NCBI RefSeq assembly: GCF_003259375.1
Contig: NZ_QLLN01000006.1
Span: 186,001 to 250,000 of the forward strand
DNA length: 64,000 bases
Direction of reading: 5' to 3'
DNA from: Arenibacter echinorum
GTDB lineage: Bacteria; Bacteroidota; Bacteroidia; Flavobacteriales; Flavobacteriaceae
Shown here: piece by piece, positions 54,883-64,000 of the stretch
How the letters are laid out: every line of letters starts with the position of its first letter
Position numbering within the stretch: the stretch's first letter is position 1
The notes under the pieces: generated by a model
What the model was told of the DNA's origin: nothing
The model's database searches: none
Seen by the model: only the letters and a program-made list of their open reading frames with translations
Program-made: the position numbers and the translations under genes

Positions 54883-56157
54883 ATGATTCAAAAAGACAAG
54901 TGGGCATGGGCATGGGTTCCTGTTTTATACTTTACACAAGGCATTCCATACGTACTTGTAGTTACAGTTTCGGTAATAATGTATAAAAAACTGGGTATCA
55001 GTAACTCTGATATCGGTTTATACACAAGCTGGTTATACCTTCCGTGGGTCTTAAAGCCACTTTGGAGTCCGTTTGTGGACCTTAATGGCACCAAACGAAA
55101 ATGGTTTTTGAGCATGCAGCTAATTATTTCCCTCGCCATCTTGGGAGTGGGCTTGACCGTGCCGACATCCATATTTTTCACCACCACTTTGGCCTGTTTT
55201 TGGATGGCAGCTTTTGCTTCTGCAACCAACGATATTGCATCTGACGGATATTACATGTTGGGCCTGACCGAAAAAAAACAGGCCTTCTTTGTAGGCATGC
55301 GAAGTACCTTCTATCGCCTGGCCATGATCACCGGTCAGGGACTCATTGTTATCCTCGCAGGATTTCTGGAAAACTATTATGGAGACAACACAAAGGCATG
55401 GTCCGTTACCATGATCGCCGCTGCCATTTTAATGTTGGCATTGACCATTGCCAACTTTTTTGTCACTCCAAAATATGAAACTTCGGAAGCCATTATCCAA
55501 GTAAAACCTGAAGGATTTTTGGACGTATTTATTTCCTTTTTTAAGAAGCCCAATATTGGTATTGCCTTGGCCTTTATTTTAAGTTACCGCCTCGGGGAAT
55601 CCCAATTGGTAAAAATGGCCGCACCCTTTTTATTGGACAAAACCTCAGCAGGCGGATTGGAGTATTCCACCGAGGCGGTAGGGACCATTTACGGAACAGT
55701 GGGAGTAATTATGCTATCCTTGGGTGGTATACTTGGTGGCATCCTAATTTCCAAGGATGGATTAAAAAAATGGATGCTGCCCATGGTATTGTCACTTAAT
55801 CTGCCCAATGCCATGTACGCCTTTTTGGCCTTGACAAAAACTACTAGCTTGGTGGCTGTTGTAGCAACAGTGATTTTGGAACAGTTTGGTTATGGCTTTG
55901 GCTTTGCCGCCTTTCTAATCTTCCTGATCTATATTGCCGAAGGAATTTCCAAAACCTCCCACTATGCCATCGCCACCGGATTTATGGCATTGGGAATGAT
56001 GCTGCCGGGAATGGCAAGTGGCTATATTCAGGAATGGCTGGGATATGGAGGCTTTTTTGTTTGGGTGGTCATTGCTGCCCTACCCGCGCTCTTCCTTTTA
56101 AAATTTATAAAATATCCCGCCGATTACGGTAAAAAAACCAATACCGATGATGTTTAA
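54883..56157 (+). CDS. ampG: AmpG-like MFS transporter
   Basis: A 424-residue major-facilitator protein with about 12 hydrophobic segments. The N-terminal stretch WAWVPVLYFTQGIPY leads to the conserved loop WLYLPWVLKPLWSPFVDL, and later the ATNDIASDGYYM segment resembles the AmpG/SLC33 signature with the DAxxxG-type motif. AmpG imports GlcNAc-anhydroMurNAc and muropeptides into the cytoplasm. The 11-base overlap with the NagZ-like gene supports the same pathway. The name is by likely orthology; a related sugar permease cannot be excluded. Confidence 0.83.
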   Translation: MIQKDKWAWAWVPVLYFTQGIPYVLVVTVSVIMYKKLGISNSDIGLYTSWLYLPWVLKPLWSPFVDLNGTKRKWFLSMQLIISLAILGVGLTVPTSIFFTTTLACFWMAAFASATNDIASDGYYMLGLTEKKQAFFVGMRSTFYRLAMITGQGLIVILAGFLENYYGDNTKAWSVTMIAAAILMLALTIANFFVTPKYETSEAIIQVKPEGFLDVFISFFKKPNIGIALAFILSYRLGESQLVKMAAPFLLDKTSAGGLEYSTEAVGTIYGTVGVIMLSLGGILGGILISKDGLKKWMLPMVLSLNLPNAMYAFLALTKTTSLVAVVATVILEQFGYGFGFAAFLIFLIYIAEGISKTSHYAIATGFMALGMMLPGMASGYIQEWLGYGGFFVWVVIAALPALFLLKFIKYPADYGKKTNTDDV

Positions 56158-57712
56158 AATTGCATCCTATAACGCTGCCGCTACCCAGCTTGGCCTAAAC
56201 GAAAAAGTTGGTCAATTGTTTATGCCCGCGGCCTTTATCAATGATACCGAAGAAGAAATTCAAGGATTGGAAAAACTCATCGGTAAATACCATGTAGGCG
56301 GCCTATGCTTCTTTCACAGTAGGGCCAGCGCCGCGACCAATTTTGAAGGAAAAAAGAAAATTGTTTACAATGAACAAAGCCTGACCACACTAAAGAACCT
56401 TATCCGTCGATATCAAAATGTGGCAAAATATCCACTGCTCATAAGTATTGATGCCGAATGGGGATTGGCCATGCGCGTAGAAAATACGCCGCAATATCCC
56501 TATGCCATCACCTTGGGAGCCATACAAAACAAGGAGGATTTAATTTTTAAGGTAGGACAACAAATAGCCTTGGATTGCAGACAGGCGGGAATTCATTGGA
56601 ATTTAGCACCCGTAGTGGACATCAACAACAACCCCAATAATCCCGTAATTGGCTACCGCTCATTTGGAGAAGATAAATTGAATGTCACCCAAAAGGCCAT
56701 GGCCTTTATCAAAGGTACCCAGAGTGTTGGGGTTTTAAGCTGCATCAAACATTTTCCTGGCCACGGCGATACGGCCACTGATTCCCATCTAGGGCTGCCC
56801 ATTATTAAAAAACCCAAGGAAGCCTTAATCGAAAACGAACTTTATCCCTTTAGGGAAACCATAAAAAATGGAGTGGATAGCGTTATGGTAGGCCATTTAT
56901 CCATCCCCTCTTTGGATAATGGCGAAGGTACTCCGGCCACAATTTCCAAAACCATTATTACAGGTCTCCTTCGAAAGGAACTAAATTTTAATGGCGTGGT
57001 TATATCAGATGCCTTGAACATGCATAGCGTTAGCAAAATGTTTCCGGAAAAAGGGGAACTGGAATGGCGTGCCTTTGATGCCGGTAATGATATTCTTTGT
57101 TTTGCAGAGAACACAGAGGAAGGCATTCAAAAAATAATGGGTTATGCAGACCCAGGAGAAATAGAAGAACGTTTTAAGCGGGTATGGCATTTAAAGGAAC
57201 AAGCCTTTGCACCCTATACCCTAGCACGTACAGACCAAGAGGCAACCTCCATTTTAAACAAACAGTTGGCCCAGGAAAGCCTTACTTTGTTGACTGGCAG
57301 CGATAAGATTATTAGCGACTTTAAAAATGAAGGCTTTAAGTGCCTCTCCTTAGGGGAACCGACCAATAACACCTTTGCGGAAGCTGCCTTCATGGTTGCT
57401 GGTGAGGGACCAATAAATAAGGATAATGTTTTAATAGCCCTTTATCCGCCAAAAGTTAAGCCGCAGAATAATTTTGATCTCAAAACTGAGGAACTGGAGC
57501 AGCTGCAGCACTTGTTAAAAACAAAGAAAGTTATACTATATGTCTTTGGAAACCCTTATGCACTTAACCTCATTGACTATAAGACCGCCAAAGCAGTGGT
57601 ATTGGTATATCAAAATTTCATAGAGTTTCAATATAATGCCCTGGCCCATTTCAGAGGAGAAATTACTGCTAAAGGGACATTGCCTGTTACCATTAATCTA
57701 AAAGTGTTTTAA
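56147..57712 (+). CDS. nagZ: NagZ-like beta-N-acetylhexosaminidase (GH3)
   Basis: A 521-residue GH3 enzyme without a signal peptide, so probably cytoplasmic. The NagZ-type motif KHFPGHGDTATDSH occupies 201-214, containing the Asp-His catalytic dyad (His214), and the nucleophile is Asp288 in VVISDALNM. NagZ removes GlcNAc from GlcNAc-anhydroMurNAc peptides. It is longer than the E. coli NagZ (about 341) because it has a C-terminal domain of about 170 residues, possibly a GH3 C-like or new module. It overlaps the ampG-like gene by 11 bases, with two ATG codons at 56147 and 56150. Confidence 0.9.
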   Translation: MMFKIASYNAAATQLGLNEKVGQLFMPAAFINDTEEEIQGLEKLIGKYHVGGLCFFHSRASAATNFEGKKKIVYNEQSLTTLKNLIRRYQNVAKYPLLISIDAEWGLAMRVENTPQYPYAITLGAIQNKEDLIFKVGQQIALDCRQAGIHWNLAPVVDINNNPNNPVIGYRSFGEDKLNVTQKAMAFIKGTQSVGVLSCIKHFPGHGDTATDSHLGLPIIKKPKEALIENELYPFRETIKNGVDSVMVGHLSIPSLDNGEGTPATISKTIITGLLRKELNFNGVVISDALNMHSVSKMFPEKGELEWRAFDAGNDILCFAENTEEGIQKIMGYADPGEIEERFKRVWHLKEQAFAPYTLARTDQEATSILNKQLAQESLTLLTGSDKIISDFKNEGFKCLSLGEPTNNTFAEAAFMVAGEGPINKDNVLIALYPPKVKPQNNFDLKTEELEQLQHLLKTKKVILYVFGNPYALNLIDYKTAKAVVLVYQNFIEFQYNALAHFRGEITAKGTLPVTINLKVF

Positions 57713-57717
57713 AGACA

Positions 57718-58380
57718 ATGGAGAATAACATTATCGAATCCTGGAATAAGAATGCCCTTGAATGGATCAAGGTAATCGACAATGCGGATATTGAATCCAG
57801 AAAGTTCACCAATAGGGCCATATGGGATCTCATTGGCAATTCTCCTGCTATCAAAATTTTGGACGTTGGCTGCGGGGAGGGATGGCTCACTAGGAGCCTT
57901 GGCACCATGGGTAAATCTGTGGTGGGCCTGGATGCCATTCCCAAATTATTGGAAAACGCTGAAAAAAAAGGCGATGGCACCTATTATCAAATGTCCTACG
58001 AAGATATTATATTGGGCAAGCCCATCCCGGAAGCGCCCTATGATGCGGCAGTTTTCAACTTTTGCCTTTATCAGAGGGAAGGGCTGAGCCAACTTCTAAA
58101 ACAAGTAAAAAAAGCGCTATCCGAAAATGGGTATATCGCTATACAGACTCTTCACCCCTATTTCTTATTGCAAAATGATTTGGAGTATAAGAGCCAATGG
58201 ATCAACGATTCCTGGAAAGGGCTTCCGGGTAATTTCACCGACGGCCATTCTTGGTATGCCCGTACCTTCGAATCATGGATGTCCGTAATTAAAAAAGCCG
58301 GACTTCAATTACACCAATTACAGGAAGTGACCAATGATAACAATAAACCCCTGTCGGTGATTTTTATATTGTCAGAATAG
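57718..58380 (+). CDS. Class I SAM-dependent methyltransferase
   Basis: A 220-residue soluble methyltransferase. The SAM-binding motif I ILDVGCGEGWLTRSLG is at about 43-58, followed by the acidic residue in VVGLDAIP and the later FNFCLYQ and LSENGYIAIQT strands. The substrate is unknown; the middle helical insertion with ALSENG and the C-terminal part give no clear hint. It starts five bases after the NagZ-like gene and 44 bases before anmK, so it is inside a peptidoglycan-recycling operon. A role in modifying a sugar or peptide intermediate is possible but unproven. Confidence 0.85.
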   Translation: MENNIIESWNKNALEWIKVIDNADIESRKFTNRAIWDLIGNSPAIKILDVGCGEGWLTRSLGTMGKSVVGLDAIPKLLENAEKKGDGTYYQMSYEDIILGKPIPEAPYDAAVFNFCLYQREGLSQLLKQVKKALSENGYIAIQTLHPYFLLQNDLEYKSQWINDSWKGLPGNFTDGHSWYARTFESWMSVIKKAGLQLHQLQEVTNDNNKPLSVIFILSE

Positions 58381-58424
58381 ATTCAGGCCAACCATATGAA
58401 CCATAACAACATCAATAATTAAAA

Positions 58425-59501
58425 ATGAAAAGATATAAAGTCATTGGGCTAATGTCAGGAACCTCCTTGGACGGATTGGACCTGGCTTACTGCCATATAT
58501 GGGAAACCACCACGGGTTGGAATTTTGAGATTAAAGAAACGCACAGTATTTCCTATGGCGAGGAAATGCAGGCAAAACTTAAAAACTCCATTTACCTTCG
58601 CGCTGACCAATTGCTACAATTCCACAATATCTATGGCAGCTGGCTTGGGCAACAGGCCAAGGATTTTATTAAAGAACATACCCTGGAGGTCGATTTTATT
58701 GCCAGTCATGGCCATACCACCCATCACCAGCCCCAAAACGGACTCACCTTCCAAATTGGTTCTGGCCAACATTTAGCGAATGAGAGCGCCACAAAAGTAA
58801 TTTGCGATTTCCGGACCAACGACGTGGCCTTGGGCGGACAAGGTGCTCCCTTGGTACCTATTGGGGATCAACTCTTTTTTTGTCAGTACGATTATTGTCT
58901 AAATCTGGGCGGAATTAGCAATATATCCTTTGAACAAAATGGCAAGAGATTGGCCTATGACATAGGCCTGGCCAATATGATCCTCAACCATATTACCAAA
59001 AAAATCCACCTGGATTATGACAAAGGAGGTGCTTTGGCAAAGACCGGAAAGATAAACAAAGAAATGTTGGATCAACTCAACGATCTGGAATTCTATAAAT
59101 TACCCTTCCCAAAGTCTATAGGGTTCGAATGGTTTGTAGAGAAAGTAGTCCCCATTGTTGAAGGGACCAAGGACAGTATTGAAAATTTACTGCATACAGC
59201 CGTTCATCATATATGCGACCAGATAGCCCTTCAGGTGAAGGCCCAAAAGACTAAAACAAAAAAGAGCCTGTTTGTTACCGGGGGTGGCGCCCTAAACACC
59301 TTCCTTATGGATTGTTTACAGGAAAAACTTGGATCGGAAACTAAAGTTGTTTCTCCCTCAAAAACCTTGATCGAATTTAAAGAGGCTCTGGTATTTGCGC
59401 TTATGGGGGTTTTACGTGAGGAACAGAAAATTAATTGCCTTAGTTCCGTAACGGGGGCCAAAAGAGACTCCTTTGGAGGTGTTATTTATTTACCGGCTTA
59501 A
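58425..59501 (+). CDS. anmK: Anhydro-N-acetylmuramic acid kinase
   Basis: A 358-residue cytoplasmic enzyme that opens the 1,6-anhydro ring of anhMurNAc with ATP to give MurNAc-6-phosphate, the substrate of MurQ. Motifs are VIGLMSGTSLDGLDLAYC at the N-terminus (phosphate and sugar loop), DFRTNDVALGGQGAPLVP, NLGGISNIS and the C-terminal FVTGGGALNTFLM. It is the last gene of the locus in this direction and, with nagZ and murQ, provides the complete anhMurNAc-to-GlcNAc-6-phosphate route. The length matches the family. Confidence 0.95.
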   Translation: MKRYKVIGLMSGTSLDGLDLAYCHIWETTTGWNFEIKETHSISYGEEMQAKLKNSIYLRADQLLQFHNIYGSWLGQQAKDFIKEHTLEVDFIASHGHTTHHQPQNGLTFQIGSGQHLANESATKVICDFRTNDVALGGQGAPLVPIGDQLFFCQYDYCLNLGGISNISFEQNGKRLAYDIGLANMILNHITKKIHLDYDKGGALAKTGKINKEMLDQLNDLEFYKLPFPKSIGFEWFVEKVVPIVEGTKDSIENLLHTAVHHICDQIALQVKAQKTKTKKSLFVTGGGALNTFLMDCLQEKLGSETKVVSPSKTLIEFKEALVFALMGVLREEQKINCLSSVTGAKRDSFGGVIYLPA

Positions 59502-59579
59502 AACATATCGTTTGGTATATTAAATCAAAACCTTATCTTGGTTACTTGAATATTACCTCTTTACAAAACCAAAGATATA

Positions 59580-59840
59580 ATGAGCGAAAAACAAAAAAAG
59601 GCAACCGCCTATTGGAAGGAAAATGTGCGTTATTTATTTATTCTTTTAGCCATATGGTTTGTCGTTTCCTTCGGGGCCGGGATATTATTTAAGGATGCCC
59701 TGAACACTATAAAAATTGGTGGGTTTAAATTGGGCTTTTGGTTTGCACAACAAGGATCTATCTACGTTTTTGTGGTATTAATATTTGTTTATGTGCGCCT
59801 TATGAACAAGTTGGACAAAAAGTATGGTTACAACGAATAG
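59580..59840 (+). CDS. DUF4212 small subunit of sodium:solute symporter
   Basis: An 86-residue inner-membrane protein with two hydrophobic segments (LFILLAIWFVVSFGAGILF and the FWFAQQGSIYVFVVLIFVY stretch) and the DUF4212 pattern with a central FKDALNTIKIGG loop. Such small subunits accompany VC2705-type SSS carriers. It lies 106 bases upstream of the large SSS gene, and the same transport partner supports the assignment. Confidence 0.88.
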   Translation: MSEKQKKATAYWKENVRYLFILLAIWFVVSFGAGILFKDALNTIKIGGFKLGFWFAQQGSIYVFVVLIFVYVRLMNKLDKKYGYNE

Positions 59841-59946
59841 CCGCTGTGAATTTTCCAACACGGCTTATAAATATCGAAATACCTATGGGCTTACCACCCA
59901 ATTGGTCAAAAACACAATCCAAAATATCAACCAAAAAACTTAAAAT

Positions 59947-61644
59947 ATGAGTGTTCAAGTCTGGACGTACCTTCTTGTAGGAATCACCTTTGCCCTGTAT
60001 ATAGGAATAGCCATTTGGTCCAGGGCAGGATCTACCAAGGAATTTTATGTTGCCGGTGGCGGGGTTTCCCCCTTAGCGAACGGAATGGCCACTGCAGCCG
60101 ACTGGATGTCTGCAGCTTCCTTTATCTCCATGGCGGGAATTATTGCCTTTGCAGGTTATGACGGTTCGGTTTACCTAATGGGCTGGACGGGTGGCTATGT
60201 GCTTTTGGCCCTACTCCTTGCCCCCTATTTAAGAAAATTTGGAAAATTTACGGTACCCGATTTTATAGGGGACCGCTATTACTCCAATACCGCCCGTATG
60301 GTGGCGGTGTTCTGCGCATTGATTGTTTCCTTTACCTATGTCGCCGGACAAATGCGAGGTGTTGGAGTGGTCTTCTCCAGGTTTTTACAAGTAGATATAA
60401 ATACAGGGGTGATCATTGGAATGGTAATAGTGCTATTTTATGCCGTCTTAGGTGGTATGAAAGGAATTACCTATACCCAAGTGGCACAATACTGTGTGCT
60501 CATATTCGCCTTTATGGTCCCTGCCATTTTTATTTCCTTTCAAATGACAGGTAACCCCATACCACAACTGGGAATGGGATCTACCCTCAATGATGGTTCT
60601 GGAACCTTTTTAATGGATCGGTTGAACGGACTCTCCACAGAGTTGGGCTTTGCCGAATATACGGATGGCACCAAATCGGTCATAGATGTCTTTGCCATTA
60701 CCTTGGCCCTCATGGTGGGTACGGCAGGATTACCTCACGTTATTGTAAGATTCTTTACAGTAAAGAGGGTCAAGGATGCGAGGAAATCAGCTGGATTGGC
60801 CTTGTTGCTTATCGCTATCCTTTATACTACCGCTCCCGCGGTTTCCGTTTTCGCGAAAATAAATTTGATCAATACGGTAAGCAACAATGAGTATAGCCTT
60901 ATGCCCGTTTGGTTTAAAAACTGGGAGGAAACCGGCTTATTGACCTTCGACGATAAAAATAAGGATGGAATTATACAATATGTGGCCGACAAGGATAAAA
61001 ACGAATTAACTGTTGATAATGACATTATGGTGCTGGCCAATCCGGAAATTGCCAACCTTCCTGCCTGGGTAATTGCCCTAGTGGCCGCTGGAGGTTTGGC
61101 AGCTGCGCTCAGTACAGCAGCAGGATTGTTACTGGTCATCTCTGCCTCTGTTTCCCATGACCTGATAAAAAAAGTTTTCAAGCCCAATATCTCAGAAAAA
61201 GGGGAGCTATGGGCTGCAAGGGGTGCAGCAACCGTTGCTGTAGTTATTGCAGGGTATTTTGGAATTCACCCACCTGGATTTGTGGCGGCAGTGGTTGCAC
61301 TGGCCTTTGGACTAGCGGCAGCATCTTTCTTCCCGGCCATTGTCTTGGGTATTTTTTACAAAAAAATGAACAAGGAAGGAGCCATTGGCGGTATGGTCGT
61401 TGGGATCAGTCTAATGATGTTCTACATGGCCAAATTCAAGTTGGGTTGGTTGGGAGAAATTCCCGATAAGTCGGAGTGGTGGTTTGGAATATCCCCAGAA
61501 GGCTTTGGAACCGTGGCCATGATCGTCAACTTTATTGTTGCATTGGTAATCAATAGATTTACTCCTGAACCCCCAGAGTACGTCCAGGAAATAGTTGAGA
61601 ACATTAGGATTCCCAGTGGTGCAGGAGAGGCGGTAGACCACTAA
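59947..61644 (+). CDS. SSS-family cation:carboxylate (acetate) symporter
   Basis: A 565-residue inner-membrane transporter of the sodium:solute symporter family. About 13 hydrophobic segments are visible; diagnostic pieces are FYVAGGGVSPLANGMATAADWMSAASFI and GGMKGITYTQVAQY, with the later GTAGLPHVIVRFFTVKRV. These resemble ActP-like acetate/monocarboxylate carriers that pair with a DUF4212 subunit. The acetyl-CoA synthetase gene follows 215 bases later, which makes acetate the most likely substrate. Propionate or lactate is possible. Confidence 0.87.
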   Translation: MSVQVWTYLLVGITFALYIGIAIWSRAGSTKEFYVAGGGVSPLANGMATAADWMSAASFISMAGIIAFAGYDGSVYLMGWTGGYVLLALLLAPYLRKFGKFTVPDFIGDRYYSNTARMVAVFCALIVSFTYVAGQMRGVGVVFSRFLQVDINTGVIIGMVIVLFYAVLGGMKGITYTQVAQYCVLIFAFMVPAIFISFQMTGNPIPQLGMGSTLNDGSGTFLMDRLNGLSTELGFAEYTDGTKSVIDVFAITLALMVGTAGLPHVIVRFFTVKRVKDARKSAGLALLLIAILYTTAPAVSVFAKINLINTVSNNEYSLMPVWFKNWEETGLLTFDDKNKDGIIQYVADKDKNELTVDNDIMVLANPEIANLPAWVIALVAAGGLAAALSTAAGLLLVISASVSHDLIKKVFKPNISEKGELWAARGAATVAVVIAGYFGIHPPGFVAAVVALAFGLAAASFFPAIVLGIFYKKMNKEGAIGGMVVGISLMMFYMAKFKLGWLGEIPDKSEWWFGISPEGFGTVAMIVNFIVALVINRFTPEPPEYVQEIVENIRIPSGAGEAVDH

Positions 61645-61859
61645 TTAAAGAATTGAACCAAAATGTTGGCGATTTAAATAAAATGCAAATCAAATAACAG
61701 CAATTGCCCATTTTGTGCATGGAAGGGAACAAACCTCTTATCTTCTTGTTAAGGTTTTAATACATTCTAATAAAATTGGCATTTCATTATTAAATTCATA
61801 TCAGGAAACCTTCCTTTTATGGATGATTTATATAAATTTATAGAAATTTTAGAAACACG

Positions 61860-63767
61860 ATGAGCAATTATCACATTAAGCATTTAGAAGAGTATTATCA
61901 GGTTTATCGAAAATCGGTTCGCGAACCAGAAAATTTCTGGGGAGAAGTGGCCGAAGAACATTTTTTATGGAGAAAAAAATGGGACAACGTTTTAAGTTGG
62001 GATTTTGAAAAACCTGAAATAAAATGGTTTGAAGGGGCACAATTAAATATTACCGAAAATTGTATAGATAGGCATTTACTTACTAGGGGAGAAAAAACGG
62101 CCATTATTTTTGAGCCCAATAATCCGGAAGAGGAAGCCCAGCACATTACCTATCACCAGTTACACGAACGCGTATGCCAGCTGGCCAATGTATTAAAGGA
62201 CAAGGGTGTTAAAAAGGGAGATCGGGTTTGTATTTACCTACCCATGATCCCGGAATTGTCCATTGCCCTCTTGGCCTGTGCCCGGATAGGAGCAATCCAC
62301 TCGGTGGTTTTTGCCGGTTTTTCATCCACCGCCTTATCTACAAGAATCAATGACAGTGACTGTAAATTGGTAATTACCTCAGATGGATCTTATAGAGGTT
62401 CTAAATCTATAGACCTGAAGGGAATTGTAGACGAAGCCTTAGAAGATTGTCCCGGTGTTAAATCTGTTTTGGTAGTGAAGCGCACCAATGCCGAAATAAA
62501 AATGAAAGAAGGTCGCGATGAATGGTTACAAAACTTGCTGGAAAATGCATATTTGGATTGTGTCCCCGAAATCATGGACGCCGAGGATCCTTTATTCATA
62601 TTGTACACCTCTGGATCTACTGGTAAGCCTAAGGGCATGGTACATACCACCGCAGGTTATTTGGTGTATACCGCTTATACCTTCAAGAATGTTTTTCAAT
62701 ACACCGAAAACGATGTTTATTGGTGTACCGCGGATATAGGCTGGGTTACCGGACATAGTTATATTGTTTATGGACCCTTGGCAAATGGTGCCACTACACT
62801 AATGTTCGAAGGGGTTCCCAGCTATCCTGATTTTGGCAGGTTTTGGGAGATCATAGAAAAACATAAGGTAAACCAGTTTTACACGGCCCCTACAGCCATT
62901 AGGGCCTTGGCCAAACAAAATATTTCCTTTGCCGAAAAACACGACCTGTCGTCCTTAAAAGTATTGGGCTCCGTTGGGGAACCCATTAACGAAGAAGCTT
63001 GGCACTGGTACAATGATGTCATTGGAAAAAAGAATAGTCCCATTGTGGATACTTGGTGGCAAACAGAAACAGGAGGCATAATGATAACGCCCATTCCTTA
63101 TGTAACCCCAACCAAACCCACTTATGCCACATTGCCTTTTATAGGCATACAACCAGCATTGATGGACGAGCAGGGCAAGGAACTCAAAGGCAACCAGGTA
63201 GAAGGTCGCCTATGTATAAAATTCCCTTGGCCAGGAATGGCAAGGACTATCTGGGGCAATCATGAACGTTATAAGGACACCTATTTCTCTGCCTACCCCA
63301 ACAAATATTTTTCAGGGGATGGCGCCTTAAGGGACGAGGTAGGATATTATAGAATTACCGGCCGTGTAGACGATGTAATCATCGTATCTGGCCACAACTT
63401 GGGTACGGCCCCAATAGAGGATGCCATAAACGAACACCCAGCAGTATCGGAATCGGCCATAGTAGGCTTCCCACACGATATTAAGGGAAATGCACTTTAC
63501 GGTTATGTAATCCTTAAGGAAACAGGGGAATCCCGTAACCACGATAATTTAAGGATCGAAATTAACCAGATTATCACGGAGCACATTGGCCCTATAGCCA
63601 AATTGGATAAGATACAGTTTACCTCCGGCCTGCCAAAGACACGTTCCGGCAAGATCATGAGACGTATCCTGCGCAAGATTGCCAGTAGGGACATGAACAA
63701 TTTGGGAGATACTAGTACACTGCTAAATCCAGAAGTAGTAGAAGAAATTAAGGACAACGTCCTATAA
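61860..63767 (+). CDS. acs: Acetyl-CoA synthetase
   Basis: A 635-residue AMP-forming acetate-CoA ligase (acetate + ATP + CoA to acetyl-CoA + AMP + PPi). The phosphate-binding loop TSGSTGKPKGMVH, the core WWQTETGG, and KTRSGKIMRR near residue 610 with the regulatory lysine are all intact. The N-terminal HLEEYYQVYRKSV and FWGEVAEEHFLWRKKW are typical of Acs. It is downstream of a DUF4212/SSS carrier, so the three form an acetate uptake and activation module that could use acetate released from N-acetyl sugars processed by the peptidoglycan locus (inference). A weak hairpin terminator follows. Confidence 0.95.
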   Translation: MSNYHIKHLEEYYQVYRKSVREPENFWGEVAEEHFLWRKKWDNVLSWDFEKPEIKWFEGAQLNITENCIDRHLLTRGEKTAIIFEPNNPEEEAQHITYHQLHERVCQLANVLKDKGVKKGDRVCIYLPMIPELSIALLACARIGAIHSVVFAGFSSTALSTRINDSDCKLVITSDGSYRGSKSIDLKGIVDEALEDCPGVKSVLVVKRTNAEIKMKEGRDEWLQNLLENAYLDCVPEIMDAEDPLFILYTSGSTGKPKGMVHTTAGYLVYTAYTFKNVFQYTENDVYWCTADIGWVTGHSYIVYGPLANGATTLMFEGVPSYPDFGRFWEIIEKHKVNQFYTAPTAIRALAKQNISFAEKHDLSSLKVLGSVGEPINEEAWHWYNDVIGKKNSPIVDTWWQTETGGIMITPIPYVTPTKPTYATLPFIGIQPALMDEQGKELKGNQVEGRLCIKFPWPGMARTIWGNHERYKDTYFSAYPNKYFSGDGALRDEVGYYRITGRVDDVIIVSGHNLGTAPIEDAINEHPAVSESAIVGFPHDIKGNALYGYVILKETGESRNHDNLRIEINQIITEHIGPIAKLDKIQFTSGLPKTRSGKIMRRILRKIASRDMNNLGDTSTLLNPEVVEEIKDNVL

Positions 63768-63784
63768 TTAAATGGTGGGGCATT

Positions 63785-63812
63785 GCCACTTTATTGAAAA
63801 ACATAAAGTGGC
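63785..63812. terminator. Hairpin between acs and the convergent gene
   Basis: 10-bp arms GCCACTTTAT and ATAAAGTGGC with an 8-base spacer; the T-tract is weak. It is placed to end acs and the convergent gene at 63865. Confidence 0.5.
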
Positions 63813-63864
63813 CGTGCTTTCCGCTATGTCTTTTTTATGCCCCGGATATTTTGCCATTATATAT

Positions 63865-64000
63865 TTAAAATCCAAATGACATAAAAAAGGATGCCGCTGC
63901 AATCACTAATGCGGAGAACAACCATTGCCTCAAGGGCGAACGGATTTCCGTAAAATGTTTAAACGCTGGTTTATGTAATAATAGTAAATTGGCATGTGTT
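63865..64000 (-). CDS. C-terminal fragment of an unrecognised membrane protein
   Basis: On the minus strand an open frame enters from the window edge and stops at 63865-63867. The visible 44 residues read with LLLLHKPAFKHFTEIRSP and end in a hydrophobic segment WLFSALVIAAASFF followed by MSFGF. This looks like the last membrane helix of an integral membrane protein. The fragment is too short to name a family. Confidence 0.6.
   Translation of the reverse strand, partial: THANLLLLHKPAFKHFTEIRSPLRQWLFSALVIAAASFFMSFGF

Overview
The window reads as a chromosome segment of a Bacteroidota bacterium, most likely a marine member of the Flavobacteriaceae. The evidence is a moderately AT-rich composition, TonB-dependent receptors with carboxypeptidase-like N-terminal domains, a SusC/SusD pair, a type IX secretion type B sorting domain on a 2,813-residue protein, a split three-gene transhydrogenase, and several upstream boxes matching the Bacteroidota -7 consensus TAnnTTTG. 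The genus cannot be fixed from the sequence alone.

Bases 1-15,374 form a stress island. It opens with eight consecutive two-domain universal stress proteins (the first cut by the window edge), interrupted once by an antisense thioredoxin. A small eRF1/Dom34-like protein ends at a hairpin terminator. Then come a MscS channel, an ATP-cone protein fused to a PD-(D/E)XK nuclease, a beta-CASP metallo-beta-lactamase RNase-like protein, a coiled-coil protein, a lipoprotein, a D-lactate dehydrogenase-like enzyme and, convergently, a cardiolipin synthase.

Bases 15,815-26,446 carry mostly housekeeping and envelope genes: a small outer-membrane barrel, a PhoD-like phosphatase with a Tat-exported TIM-barrel protein, a second and larger mechanosensitive channel, a KefF/KefC-like pair and the pntAA-pntAB-pntB transhydrogenase operon. 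Bases 26,703-34,737 hold an Lrp/AsnC regulator, a 1.6-kb AT-rich intergenic region with a duplicated 51-bp element, and an operon of TonB receptor, lipoprotein, Tat-exported PLP aminotransferase and AEC transporter. This looks like an amino-acid-related uptake and catabolism unit under Lrp control.

Bases 35,187-36,600 are the most unusual stretch. A 135-bp palindrome-rich tandem repeat abuts tRNA-Pro(TGG). The tRNA 5' end overlaps the stop codon of a small GIY-YIG nuclease gene, and upstream of that gene lie two tRNA-Pro-derived pseudo-tRNAs whose T-arms are replaced by a different hairpin. The two replacement hairpins differ by paired substitutions. The whole cassette sits between one promoter-like box and one terminator. 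It looks like a tRNA-associated element that regenerates tRNA ends, and is my best candidate for an undescribed system.

The giant SprB-repeat surface protein fills 36,689-45,130. A PQQ-type sugar dehydrogenase and cytochrome c follow. Bases 46,833-59,501 form a peptidoglycan-sugar locus: murQ, a DeoR regulator, susC/susD, a GHL10 hydrolase, an AmpG-like transporter, a NagZ-like GH3, a methyltransferase and anmK. Five helically phased TTGCA motifs overlap the susC promoter. The window ends with an acetate module (DUF4212 small subunit, SSS symporter, acetyl-CoA synthetase) and the 3' end of an unrecognised membrane protein gene.
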